Source: Rhizomucor pusillus (Eukaryota; Mucoromycota; Mucoromycetes; Mucorales; Lichtheimiaceae). Taken from it: a DNA stretch of 64,000 nucleotides. The notes beneath the pieces are model-generated. The model did no database searches and was not told the origin of the DNA. It saw only the letters and a program-made list of their open reading frames with translations. Both the position numbers and the translations under genes were made by a program. Position 1 is the stretch's first letter; every line of letters starts with the position of its first letter. Below, piece by piece: positions 24,253-37,477 of this stretch. Where the stretch lies: assembly GCA_900175165.2 (NCBI GenBank), contig FWWN02000670.1, forward strand, positions 94,371-158,370. Reading direction: 5' to 3'.

Positions 24253-24655
24253 ACGAAACCCGATCCTCCATTAACTAATAACAGCCGACTCACTGGTGCT
24301 AATCTTTTTACTGTTATACTAAAGAAACAGCATTTTGTACGACTTCCTGATCTATCGACAGTTTCCTCTTTTGCTACTAAAATCCAGAAATGTCAACAGA
24401 CATTGGCATTTTCCAGGAGTTTCTATACTGATGTTCAGCTGCTATAAAAGCCAGCGAAGTATAAACGTCCATAAACTGAAGCGATACCTTCTGCACGAGT
24501 GAATTTCCAAAAAAAAAAAAATGCCACAACGCTGTAGTCACTGCGGAGGAACCGACCATGTTCGACGATCCAGCCGATTATGACCCTATAATGACCTTGC
24601 AAATGAGTATGCAATTTGAAGCTGTATTTTACCCGTCTTGAATTTTGGATCTTGA

Positions 24656-24679
24656 AATAGGTCAATAGGTCAATAGGTC
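24656..24679. repeat. 8-bp perfect tandem repeat, three units
   Basis: Three copies of AATAGGTC in a row. It is a small repeat with no evident function. Confidence 0.85.
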
Positions 24680-24852
24680 AATTGACACTTTGAAGAAACA
24701 ATAGTAATGGTCAACGCTCGAGAACAGATGTTCGATTTGTATCTGAAAATCCTGAGCATCTTACAACAACCGAGAATAACTTCTCAATCTCTTTCTGTTA
24801 ATATTCCTGGAAATACGTGACAAATAGAGGTTTATGTAGGCCAAGCGAGCGC

Positions 24853-24895
24853 AAAGCAAGAAGCTAGATTTTACTGTTGTATGCTCTCAAGCGTG
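24853..24895 (+). repeat. dispersed repeat, copy 1
   Basis: Shares AGCAAGAAGCTAGATTT and a following CTCTCAAGC with 26321-26366, about 1.5 kb away in the same orientation. The flanks have diverged. Confidence 0.5.
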
Positions 24896-26320
24896 CGCCG
24901 GTCTGAATAGACCGGGAATTCGACGGCACCGTGCTTGCAGAAGCTCAGCGGATGCAAAACCGCCGGAGAATGGAGGTCTATGAGGGCCAAGCAAGTCGAG
25001 CAAACCTCCATTTACTATTTTGCTTTGCACCTACTACTCGAATCTGCTGAAGACATCTACGTCCCTCAAGACGAAGCGAAGCGAGTCTAGCCGTAGGCTA
25101 GTATTAAAAAAGAAATAATCAAAGTTAAATTACAAACAAGGAAATACAGGAATGAATATGAGGAAGTCAAGAACGAGTAGCAAATGTAGTTGATTGGGAA
25201 CAAGAGAATTTCATTAAGAGCACTACGTTAGTACTTGCGCTACTGCTGCGTAATCATAATTGATACTTACACCCCGAAGGGTAATCCTCGAATTCACGAG
25301 GGACCAGACCGCGCACCTGGTGTTTCTGTGCCCCGCAGCAAAGTAAACCATAGACATACTTTGTACCCGTGGGATCGGTCTATTAAAATAAAGAATCACG
25401 ACAGAGGACTTGAAGTGAGCATCGCGAGAGGCGGGAGAAAAGACGAAGGAGAGGCGCGAGACGGTTGATATTTGAGGTGGAGGGTCAGGACAGAGATCAT
25501 GTCGGCTATGAAGTTAAGCGTCAGAAATGGTACTGCACCTAGTGTGAGCAGCCAACGTACCGGGATGTTTGAGAGAACAGAGCCAAAGGACGAGATTTTG
25601 GATCCAGGTCACCTTTTATATTCGCAGCTGTGATTCAATGCATTAGTTGACGCGTTCCTGCTGTCTTTGAATGTTTATACATGGATTACGTTCGTAATAG
25701 GATCATATTCCTGAAGGTTACATTGGAGGCATCAACGCACGTCGAGGAAGATAACCAGAATAATACCAATCTCGTCACCTGTATTTGACAGAAGATAATG
25801 AAGTGCCTCATCTACATCATATTACATATAAATTGTACAGAAAAGATCTAAAGGTTTGCTTTGGTTTCTTGGAATATTTAGGACGCATTCAAAGAAAGCA
25901 ACAAAAAAAGAGCACCCATATTCGGGGCAAATGTGCGGGATTTCGTGTAAAATCACGTCTGAAGCAAGATACAAACCTATGATGCACAGTCTTGTCATAC
26001 AGCTATCAATCTATACGGAAATATGATTGAATCTACAAGATATTTGATTCTGCTAACAGTTCAGGATTTATTATTAAATATTATTCTGCAATGCAAGCTA
26101 CTTGATAACTATGTTGTACTATCCATACCGTTTGTCTTATATCAAAAAACTCTAGTCTATCAAAAGATACAATCTTCTACTATTACAATGTATCCCCAAT
26201 AATTTTAAAGCCTCGGTTACAGGATTTTACTTGAAAATAACGAGACTTGAAAGTCGACGTCGGAAGTCTTACTAGGAATCTACTGCTAAGTATAAGAAGA
26301 TGGTTTGCGGATTTGTTTCG

Positions 26321-26366
26321 AAGCAGCAAGAAGCTAGATTTAGGTGTGGCATTCTCTCAAGCATCG
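26321..26366 (+). repeat. dispersed repeat, copy 2
   Basis: Partner of 24853-24895. Downstream lies a GAAGCGAAGC-rich stretch, like that downstream of copy 1 near 25067, so the two may be parts of a larger decayed element. Confidence 0.5.
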
Positions 26367-27487
26367 ATTCATGCGAGTTTATTCTACAAACTCGGATCAG
26401 CCATGAGCTTCAGCGAACCAAGCGCAGCGAGCGAAGCGAAGCGTGAAGCGCTTGTAAATCAAATTTTGTTTGACATGTAAAGTTATTTTCGTCACAATTG
26501 TCACATTTTACACTTACAATTTCAATCAACATTGAATGACTGCGTGAAATGCGGGAAGATCCGTATAGCAAAATGCATCGCCGGGAGAGGAAGGTCCACA
26601 CTCGTTCGACAACATATTAATCGAGATCCAACATTGACAATTGTCAGTGTAACCTCAAACCCATTTTTTGCCTAAATTGACGTTTTTCCGACAAACACTT
26701 TGACAGCAAATAGTGCTTATATGCTAATCACATCTACATAGGCAGAGGCTTTCTCTTCATCAGGAAACTTACATCAACGAAAGAAGACTCGTTGCCATAT
26801 TTAATTGATACCGTTGCCAGCCAATTCTGCACAATTAGATTGCGGTGTCACCAAACTCTTTAAAAGGCAGAAGATATTTTGGAGCATCACTGTGACCAAA
26901 AACCCCATACCAAAGCTTTCAGTAAACGACGTGTCTGTGTTGCCATCTGCGTGACAATACATATTGGATGTAAGAATCAACTGCTCTGTGACACAACCCT
27001 TAAGCAAGCGAGTATTTCATTCTAAAGGATTTGATGCCTGCTTTTTCTTTCGTGCACTTGATTGCATTGGCAGAAGATGTCGCTTCCCTGCGCTGAACTT
27101 CGCTGAATAAGCATGGATTTATCTAAAAGTTCTTCAATAGTGGCATGCTGTCGAATGGAAGATGCATACGATCGAACTACCTTTGTATTTAAACAATGGA
27201 AGGACTTGGTTCAGAACTGTAGTGATTATTCTAATGGCTATCAAGAAGCTATGAATGATTTGCAATAGGATGCAATTACACTGAACAAAAAAGCTTATAA
27301 GTGCTTGTTGGAGGATGTTAAATAACTCAAGTTGCGAATATGCCGACAAATTAAATAATATATTTTTGGGAGCAGTTTTGGGTGTTGCAGAGGGGATTAC
27401 AAATCCCTTTTGAGGAAGCGCTAGATATTTTTATTTGACAACAAAAACGAAACAGAGGAAGAAGATGACATCGCACTGCAATGGTCT

Positions 27488-28588
<1,101 letters not shown>

Positions 28589-28650
28589 GATGTCTTGCCT
28601 CAGAAATAGTAGAACGATGGGGAAGAGAAAGGCAACTTGGCAAAGAACTT

Positions 28651-28660
28651 CTTTTATACC
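28651..28660 (-). promoter_or_regulatory. TATA box of THI4
   Basis: GGTATAAAAG on the minus strand, 63-72 bases upstream of the ATG at 28588, implying a short 5' leader without room for a complete TPP riboswitch. Confidence 0.6.
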
Positions 28661-31600
28661 CACCCTCCTTTTTTTGCGCAGGTCCCACGAAGAGGATACC
28701 GCGTCGTCCAGCATTTCCCTATGACCTATCTATCCCTCTTGTGGATTGGCGATCCTTGAAAAGGCATGTGGTCCGATCTAGAGGCCGGATCAGAACGGAA
28801 AGTCGACGGACACGCATCTCGGGGTTTCAATACACATTTCGCTGCATGAATTAGGTCGCCAATCAAACCTTTGCTCTCCAGTGCATTTTGGAAAACAGGA
28901 TATACAAACAGTGTTGTAAGAGTTACAATGTGCTATTATATGTTGTTAGCGTGCTACAAATTAGCGCTCTTGACTGTATGAGCACCGTTCCCACGGTATT
29001 TTTCTTCTGTTTCAACAACTCTTCGACAGTGATCCTATTTCGCCACTCTTCAGGAATATTTTGATGTAGCGCTTACATGAGCCAAGAAAAACAATGCTCA
29101 TCCAAGAGAAGCAGCAGAAGTTTCCAGTCTAGCAATGAAAGAGCAATGATTTTGTCATGTACTGGTGTACACAGTCATGAGTATATAGGGACAACTGGCA
29201 AAAGACCGAGAAGAATATGTGAAGACATAAAGTGACGACGGTAAAAGTCTGTTCCGTGTAGCAAATTTGAAAAGCAGTCAAGAATATCTTGGATTAGAGG
29301 TAAACAAATAAAACTCTCAAACGCATAGTGCCCATGCTTCCTTTTTTTTGTGTACATCATATAGGATTTGTTCCGATACGGCTATCATTGAATATTATGA
29401 AACTATGGAGGCTTCAGAGATAGCTCATAATCAAGGATATAAACTGCGGCAATGGTGTCCGTGGTTCTTTTTTTTTTTTTTTNNNNNNNNNNNNNNNNNN
29501 NNNNNNNNNNNNNNNNNNNNNNNNNNNNNNNNNNNNNNNNNNNNNNNNNNNNNNNNNNNNNNNNNNNNNNNNNNNNNNNNNNNNNNNNNNNNNNNNNNNN
29601 NNNNNNNNNNNNNNNNNNNNNNNNNNNNNNNNNNNNNNNNNAAAAAAAAATTGCATGGGAGCAGGTGCACGAGATGGGTTCCCTCTAGGGTCATAATTAC
29701 GCGCTTTTGGGGTAGGAACACGCTAGCAACTGCCAAGAACTGGATCAATCGCGGTACCTCATTCAATCTCCCTCGCTTTTTTCTTTCTGTGGCTGCTACG
29801 CGTCGTAAATCCAAGAGCGCGTTTTTACATCGATTATCAAGCCTGGCGACTTTTGGACTCTTGACACGAATCCGTGACCGACGCATAATCTGCGTAGCTG
29901 TCCTAGATTCAACAAGCTCACTCAATTTGAGACCTGAGGCTCGTATCTAACAAGATGACTCACAATTACTGACCCATATTCGCTGAGTCGAACCAAGTTG
30001 TACTCCCCGCACCGTAACGCAACATCGTAAAGGCTGCCTATCATCAAAAAGACCGTGCATCTGAGATGGGGCGACATTAAAACTTATCCGGAGCTACTGA
30101 CAGCAGAAATGATCAATTGAACCCAAGGTGCCATGGACGGACGAGAACAATGAATTCCCAGAGCGAAGTCGGGATTGTCAATAAGGAAAGCTCGGATAGT
30201 CCCTGAGTCGACAATAGCAAACTACCCATAATATCTACCTGAATTGTGTTGCTGCTTGGAAGCCGAAGATAACTTTGATCGGAAAAAAGGCATCCCAGAC
30301 AATAAATACTGAACAACAAACGAACCGTTGGATTTCTCGTGCATGCAATGCATACAATGTGATTCTAACGCGTCTGCGGTGCTGTACGAACAACTCAAGT
30401 TCCCAATGATATTTTGCAAACGTTATTGACCCCAACAAGATGGATAGACGGCAAAAGTAGCGCTGTTGACGTAATTTGTGCCGAGAAACACAGTCATCCC
30501 CAAAATACCCACACACGCGGGGTAGCATGGACCCTTTCTACAGCTAAACAACTACTTTAGTTCGGAATGATCCGTGCTAACAGATGGAAAAGATTTATGT
30601 TCCTGCAAGATATGAGCCGATACGTATTGCTTAACACAAACGGCCATCCCGGAAATTCAGGTTTTCTAAATCTGTCGCACGCACTGCATCAGTCTAAGAT
30701 GGAATGATGCTTGCTGGATCGGGGGCCTCAAACCCTGAAAATCCCAGGGTCGAATTGCCGTGCAACTGTAAACAGTAGACCAAACAATCTGAAACCGCCC
30801 TTTATTTGCAGTCCGTGATAAAAGGATAGTAACTCTACATGGATCAACAGCAAGAGCAATAGTCTTGGGTTATCGTGTCCGTTCGCTGCCTTGTTGGCAG
30901 TGTATCCAAGTGCATCCACGAAGCACACGTCAAAGCAAACGAAGACCATCATTTTGCTGTTACTGCTTTAAACAAACAAACACCCATGTTTATTTCGTAA
31001 GACTGAAAGCAAAGGATGGTAAAGATTATGAACCAATACTACAGATTGGCGGTTTGACCAAACTAAGTGGCAACAATAGAAAAGAGGCTGAAAGACAGGG
31101 AAGAAAACGTAAAAGGGTTGAAGTTGCCAAGATGAGCTGTGTGGGAGTAACACTACGGAGTCAGAATACAATTTATATGCATGAAATAGACGTGTATGCA
31201 AAGATATTCGATGCATAAGATCAGTAGTGATGGCTGCTCTAGAATCGGCTCAAGTGCAAACACCGTTAACGAAAGGCTGCGAGATCTGGCTTCATGCAGT
31301 AACCAGCGAAATAGTATTCCGGCGATTATATCCGAGGTACATAGTACCTTTTAGGAACAGGATTTTCATGCAGAGATCATGACTTCCGGCAAGATCCAGG
31401 CTAATCAATCGTTGTCTTTCTTGCTCTCGAAACCACAGTATACGACCTCTTCGCAAAAAGAACCATCCAACAGACGGTGCTCACAGACTGAAGACTCCTC
31501 TGGCTGGTGTGGTTTTTAACCTGTCATAGCTGTGGATTCTACATAAGTACGTGCTTCTCCATAGAAAGTCGAGCTATAGAAAAACATATCGCTGCTAGCG

Positions 31601-32125
31601 AGGATTTTGGCATAGGCTGCCGATGTGGACAGAAGGTATTCAAGCATCGCTCATTGAGAGAATTTGCAGCACATAAATTGTCTCTGCCTTTTGGTTGCTT
31701 CCATATTGAAAAAGAATACAGAAAATGGAATGTCCCTGCAGTTTGGAGTATCCTAGGGCTATCCAACTCCAACAGCCTACGTAATAACTATCCTATGTAT
31801 ATCTGCAACTATTAAGTGGATCTTCTACCATTCTCGTGGGCGTAAATCACTCTTGCCAATTCTCCTTTGCTTTTATCGATTTGAGTCTTGCAACGAAAAC
31901 TTATTGAATGAAGAAAGAGTTTTAACTGGATATATGCTTTTGAGGAACCAGAATGAAAAAGTTAAATATAAGTATGTACGCTGCAGGGCTCGTTGTAAAT
32001 GTTGTAGAGCTTAAGCAGGAGTAGCGGTGGTGGTGGTGCAACCATGTCAAGGTAGCACCAACGCAGGGTGCACAATCCAATTAGAGCTTAGAGCAGATAG
32101 TGAACATGGTGATCTTTTCCCCCCA
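28661..32125. other. gene-poor tract with an assembly gap
   Basis: About 3.4 kb with no recognised gene. Plus-strand frames at 30865-31218 and 31507-31815 have no family resemblance. The last part is the ERF4 promoter and leader, with a very short upstream frame starting at 32043. Confidence 0.45.
29483..29641. other. assembly gap (159 N)
   Basis: A run of 159 N is preceded by a T tract and followed directly by an A tract. The flanks suggest that assembly stopped at homopolymers, possibly arms of an inverted repeat. Confidence 0.98.
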
Positions 32126-33206
32126 ATGGATACGGTAACGAGGCCATCACAGCCAAGGCAGAGAAGCCCTCGCAGCGATACGGATGTACCCCTGTTTCTT
32201 GGGAGACGGCATTCATCAGCTAGCAGATCCGGCACTTTAAACTGCGGCCACAGACTCCATCGAAAGGCTCTTTCACTCGATACTACTCCTCTTTTACACG
32301 GCAGCGCCAGCTCAACTTATTACTCAACCCTCTTCATTACTGAGCCTTTAGAGTTCAGTCAGCAAAAACCCCTTTCCGAAACCGCCATTCTTTCACAACC
32401 TCGAACTCTCCATTTAGGTAGTCTTATTGAATCAAAACTGGTCTCATTGTCTTGTTTGTGCTCAGCAGAAGCAAAAGTAGACACAGATCCTCCTTCCTCG
32501 ACATTCGAAACTCCTGACGACAGACAACCACTTTCTTCCGGCACCGAATGCGACACTCAGAATGCCATGGTAACAAGACCGGCGAATCCTTCTGAACAAG
32601 TTAATCACCAAGCGATCGATCTTACGAGACGTGTGGCAGACAGAGCGATTCGAGTTGAACGCGATTATTCTAAAGGTGACGGTATCACCCGTTTTTCAAT
32701 AGACTACCCTCCACAGCTTACCGGCAAGGTAGTAGAAGAAAGCGTGGCAGCCTTTCGATGATCTCTATTAATATTAACGGAACGGACGGGTATCGACAAT
32801 GTAGATTGAACCCGAACAGTTTCAAAAGACAGTGCAAACTCTCAATAATATACTGCAAGATGCCGAGCAGGTCTCATGGCACTCAGTATTTGATAATGTC
32901 ATGGAGTGTCTAACGCTGTATACTTGGCCTATTTTCTTTTCAACTCATTATCAAAAGGCAAGCTTGCAGATCATTGTTAAAATAGTAGGCACATTGTTTA
33001 CTGACTTTTGTTATCCAGTGCATTCGACGTCTATTATCCTTTATTCAATCCGAAAATGAATCTATATACCATCCCAGGGGGCTTTCAATATCCAATCCTG
33101 TCCGTGCTGCGTTTCTTTTCGTAAGTGTCAATGTAGTTGGAGTAAAAACCGTTACTTGCTGATCTGCGTTTTACAGCTCGAGATAAAAGTTTACGACAAT
33201 GTATAA
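32126..33206 (+). CDS. ERF4: Erf4/Golga7-family palmitoyltransferase subunit
   Basis: Exons 32126-32728, 32805-32957, 33019-33120 and 33177-33206 give 295 residues. Erf4 partners the DHHC enzyme Erf2 at the ER/Golgi and stabilises it during Ras palmitoylation. The Ser/Thr-rich N-terminal part is low-complexity. The Erf4 domain begins near 177 with VERDYSKGDGITRFSIDYP and ends HPRGLSISNPVRAAFLFLEI. The second intron begins GCAAGC; no nearby GT keeps the frame. The 32126 ATG is the first in this frame; short upstream ATGs out of frame might lower translation. ORC5 follows 202 bases downstream on the same strand. Confidence 0.88.
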
Positions 33207-33408
33207 GTGAAGCACAAAATCTACATTTCCCCTGATTTCTAGTCCTTACTACGTACTCTTTACTATTTCTTTTTTCTCTTCCCTTGTTACGATTAATACA
33301 TTCCAGACCTTTTGTTCTCATTTCACGAGCTTAATCGATCTCCAAAAAGAGCGTTAAAATTTTGATTGTGCACGGATATCTCCTTCGTCTTTTCAGCGTC
33401 CAACCCGA

Positions 33409-35200
33409 ATGACAGTCGATCCGAGCACGATCCAGCAAGAGCTACAACTGCAATATCCAGGGCGCTCAAAGCAAATTGAGACTATACTGAAACTGCTAGG
33501 TGAGGTCAGTCTGAAGCTACCTGATCGATCGTAGATTGCAAAGAATTCACAATGAGCGTTGCAGCCCAGTGACACGACTCCACCCAGCATTTTCATTTAC
33601 GGCCATCCGTCTTCGGGCAAAACAAGCGTTGTCACGTCGATATTTGAAAAGACGATGGATAGACGAATGTGGGCTATGATCAACTGTGTCGAGTGTTACA
33701 CCCCGCGTATGCTGTTCGAACATGCCCTCAATCAATGGTGCGGTTGGATACCTTCGCGACAGAATCAGTTCAAGACGATATGTCGTGCCGATAACGTACA
33801 CCAGTTTGTCAGAGTCATTCAGGATGGAGTGGAAATAGACGAGGACACAAAAATTCGGCTTGGAGATGACGAGACGCGATATTTGATATTGGATAAGGCG
33901 GAACGCTTGCGAGATATGGGTGCGAACTTGTTGCCGGTTCTTGTCCGTCTATCAGAACTGGCAAGTAAATCAAAAGTCATGTATTGGATTTCGGCTGTTA
34001 CTGAACGTCAACTCTATAGACCGAGAAGAACGTCTGTGTTATCTTGATTAGTACGATTGTTTTTGAGAAATTTCGCGTCAAAGGTGGTGCCTATGAGCCA
34101 TTTTTAATCCGATTCCCGGAATACACCATGCAGGATACATTGACTATATTAAAGTCAAGTTTTCCACCATCCAAACGTCGCGTCCAGCTGCCATCCGTGG
34201 ATGAAGATGATCAAGAGGAATTTCGCTACATTGATCTGGATGACGACTTTATCACCAACTATGCAGAACTCATCTATTCAATCTTCAATCACAATTGCAA
34301 AGACTTGAATGAATTACGGTACCTTGCAGCGCTGTTGTTCCCATTATACCTTCAGCCACTAAAAGACGGACGAGGTATGCATCAGGAAATACTATTTTTC
34401 ATTTATAAGATACTCAATGTTCTCCTGCAGCAAAACCGCAGGAACGAGCCAAGCTGTTAAAATTTGCACAACCGTACTTTGCACAAGCAACAGATAAACT
34501 CTATCTCAGAGAAATATCGAGTGCCGAATGGACAAAGGAGACACACCGCTTAGAAGAAGCATCCATGGAAGACACACCGCTTGATCCATCCCAAATGCTG
34601 CGCTCACTGCGACGGAACAGAGGCAAGTGCAATTTGCGGGAGGATATATTTGGAGCTTTTGCTTACAGACATATATTGCAGGCGAATTTGAACTACCATA
34701 TTATACAAAGTTCTTGCTGCTGGCAGCATTTCTGGCATCATACAATCCACCAAGACTTGACGTTCGATATTTTGCACGATCAGGTGAAGTACGGACCCGC
34801 AAGAAAGGCGGAGGCACGCGTAAAACACGACAGGCAGATCTGGGAGGAAAGGTAAACGAGAAAAAATACTAATTGCAAAGGCAATCAAGTATATATATAT
34901 ATATATATATACTGATGTATGATTTTCAAGATGCGACCGCAGTTGTTAGGTCCCAAAGCATTTCCCGTGGAGCGAATGCTTGCCATTTTCTACAGCATTA
35001 TCGATGATACCCTTGAAGACACTATCGATATTGAGACGCAGATTGCAAGCTTGACTTCGCTGCGGCTGCTTATTCGTGCCAACAATATGGAACGGCTTGA
35101 AGCTGCCAAATTCAAATGCAACGTCAGTTTCGAGTTTATCAAGACTGTAGCAGCTAGCGTACGCTTCGAGATTGGGCAATATCTCTATGACTTTTCCTAG
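33409..35200 (+). CDS. ORC5: origin recognition complex subunit 5
   Basis: Six exons: 33409-33504, 33565-33960, 34020-34374, 34431-34622, 34682-34851 and 34931-35200; 492 residues. Orc5 is an AAA+ subunit of the complex that marks replication origins and loads MCM. Walker A is GHPSSGKT at 45-52; a degenerate Walker B reads [10 protein letters not shown]. Late conserved blocks are [35 protein letters not shown] and the C-terminal winged-helix end QYLYDFS. Introns 2 and 4 both begin GCAAGT; in each case the overlapping GT gives an early stop. Intron 5 contains an (AT)n microsatellite around 34890-34911. Confidence 0.95.
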
Positions 35201-35330
35201 GTTTATTATTGCTGCCGATCGTAATAAACACAAAAGCCATCGGCTCGCCTTGAACAAGGTTTTCTTGTTCTATTTGAGACACCCAAGTTTCGCCGACGAG
35301 CGCAAAACGGACAGAAGATCTCCCTTTCCA

Positions 35331-36408
35331 ATGGCGAACAATGAAATTTCACCCATAGTCTTTATACCCATTGCTCTTTGCTTGCTCGGAATCTTGGGCC
35401 TTTTAGATATCTACAACCGGCAACGGCAAGCCCCCATAGATGAATCTACGACAACAATAGGTACAGCATTCGTTGGTGAACTTGCGGAATCGCGTGTTCT
35501 GACAATACCGTCGCAGCGTCGTTGCGACAGCAGCTCGAACAAGACGAGAACGATCTAGAGTTTGAGCCTCCCGCCGAGGCAGCCGACGAAAATGACCCTG
35601 GGGAAGGTTCGTCTACGTCCGTGCGTATAAAAAAGATTGGAAAAAAGAAAGGCGAAAAGTTGAAAAGGAAAGAACAAATGCGGCAATATCGTGAGGTAAA
35701 GAACATCAAGACACAGCACATTTTACGTTACTGAGACAATACTAGTATATGGAACATCAACGGGAATTGCGAAGAGCGCAGGATGAAGTGCTTGAGGAAG
35801 AGTTTCGACGGCGAAAAGCAGAAGAAGCTATCCGGAGAGAAGAGGAGGTATGCAGATAAAATCCCATGTACATGGCAATGCAATTAATCACAGGCTGTAA
35901 CAGGCAGAGAGACGAAGAAAGGAACTTGCAAAGAAGAAGAGGCAGCAAGAAAAAGAGCTAGAGAAAAAACGGAAAGCAGAAGAAAAGGAGCAGCAGAAGA
36001 AACAAGCACGGTTCCAAAAATATCATCAAAAAATCGCAAGCAAAGTCAAGGTATTACTCTGTGATTCCTGCATCAAATCAGGTTCAAGATATATAACGTC
36101 CCGTTTGTAGGAGCTTAAAGTATGTTCTATGGAGGTGCTTGGAAAAGCCGTAGGGTTGTCGGCAATGGTAAGCTCTCATGGGTTAGGAGCAGGTACGGAT
36201 GACTGATTACCGACTGCAGGATGCCGAAGAAATATTGCGAGAGTTGTGCCGCTCATCGTCGGAATACAAGTTATCGCTATGGTCGGGAGAGAACTTTATG
36301 TACATTGAAGAGAGAGATTACGAGCGGATAGGACAATGGATGGAAGAAAGAGGAAAAGTATCTGTACAAGACGGCGGATTAAGTATGCTGTCGGTCCTAA
36401 AGGAATAA
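35331..36408 (+). CDS. DDRGK1: DDRGK domain-containing protein 1 (UFBP1)
   Basis: Six exons: 35331-35460, 35517-35695, 35746-35847, 35904-36050, 36111-36167 and 36220-36408; 267 residues. An N-terminal membrane anchor (about residues 9-25, IVFIPIALCLLGILGLLDIY) precedes an acidic patch, then a long charged Glu/Lys/Arg helix (about 80-185) and a C-terminal winged-helix DDRGK domain. In animals and plants it anchors the UFL1 ligase to the ER and is needed for UFM1 attachment to ribosomes. The signature core is changed (KLSLWSGENFMYIEERD), but the layout and EERGKVS end match. Stop codons of this gene and the ankyrin gene are 20 bases apart. Confidence 0.85.
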
Positions 36409-36427
36409 TAAAGTGGGGACTGCAGAA

Positions 36428-37346
36428 TCAAATAGTAAGTTTGGAGATGACCTGCTGTAACCCTTTCATTACATCATCCATAGAATCTTCCTGCACATCA
36501 GTTCCTCCCGCTCCCTGTCCTTGAATATTCATGCCCGATAACTTCGAAGATATCTCGTCAAGTTCCTGGATGGTATCTGCAAAGGCATCAGAAGGCGAAG
36601 GGCCATCGTTCGGCAAATTTTCCCTATTGAAAAAGCGCTTTAGGAGATCTATAATCTCCAGTACTTGATTCACCATTGTCTGTTGTGATTGGAGATCACT
36701 GGATCCATTCTCTTCGCGCAAACGTATTAAAAGATCCAGTCGTGAATAAGCGAGACTTAGCGGAGACCTAGCACCGAGCCTGTATTGCATTGGAAGTGGC
36801 ACTCCATCATCTGGTGGCAAAGATGCATGCTTTGGCGGGTTGACCTTGGCGCCTGCCTCCAGCAATGCGAGAACTGTTGGAACACTGTTTGATATGACTG
36901 CAAGGTCCAGCGGTTTGTTTCCCACAATGTCGCCCATGGGATTATTTACATCTGCTCCATATCGTATCAATATCCGAACTATCTCTGCTCGTCCTCCAGC
37001 ACATGCTACCAGCAACGGCGTTCTGAGCTTCGAGTCGCGCACCATGTCAGGGTTTATCTTTGGCTCGCTGTGTTGTAAAAGGTGGTTTACTACATCACTC
37101 CGTTAATTACATTTACAGTTTTGGGTGATCAGCGAACTTGCCTCTGTCCACATCGCCTTTAGAACATGCTGTCATGAGTGCTTCACGTTCTCGACTGTTG
37201 ATAAACATATCCTTCAACGCCGCAGTAGTGGCCGTCGGAGGCCGCCGTGGGGATATTTTCCCAGCATGACTCGTTCGCAGCAACCGATCGATGCAATCGT
37301 TGGGTGTCTTGGAGGAGGAGGAGGAGCTGCCACCTTTAGGACGCAT
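36428..37346 (-). CDS. ankyrin-repeat protein
   Basis: Exons 37346-37142 and 37089-36428 on the minus strand give 288 residues. At least two or three ankyrin repeats are visible: ALMTACSKGDVDRVNHLLQ, RTPLLVACAGGRAEIVRILI and NKPLDLAVISNSVPTVLALLE. A Ser run lies near the N-terminus, and the C-terminal third is helical and charged. The intron is read as GCAAGT...GATGTAG, giving a canonical repeat. An alternative GT donor (GTTCGC) with another acceptor also keeps the frame but makes a poorer repeat. It resembles the ANKRD54/KANK-like family only loosely. Its start is head to head with the esterase gene, 131 bases apart. Confidence 0.8.
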
Positions 37347-37477
37347 GTGTGCAACAGCAGCAGGAGAAAGGGATCCTCGTGACACAAAGGTTTCATGATG
37401 GTTACTTATTTGTTCAAATCGGGCGGACCTGCTGGCTGCTCTCTCAAACCCTTTCTTTCCCGCCAGCCCTATTTTTC

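Larger units (their letters stand above)
24253..27487. other. gene-poor, repeat-rich tract
   Basis: No intact gene. It holds a short perfect tandem repeat, a pair of dispersed related segments, and GCGAAGCGAAGC-type motifs near 25067 and 26425. Near 25080-25098 there is a short palindrome (CTAGCCGTAGGCTAG). Transposon remnants are likely but unclassified. Confidence 0.45.

Noticed and set aside
25235..25620. Short frames and a TATAAAAG-like motif on the minus strand near 25612
   Set aside because: The following ATG opens only about 34 codons, so no gene is supported.
30060..30085. Short match (about 12 bases, GGGGCGACATTA) to the tip of the 1492-3280 element
   Set aside because: Too short and without the CACTCTTTC end or TA duplication to call another copy.
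30865..31218. 117-residue plus-strand frame
   Set aside because: Composition and lack of conserved motifs do not support a gene; the minus strand is open too.
37098..37138. Ankyrin intron with GTTCGC donor
   Set aside because: It is in frame, but the donor is weak and the repeat produced is less canonical than with the GCAAGT donor.
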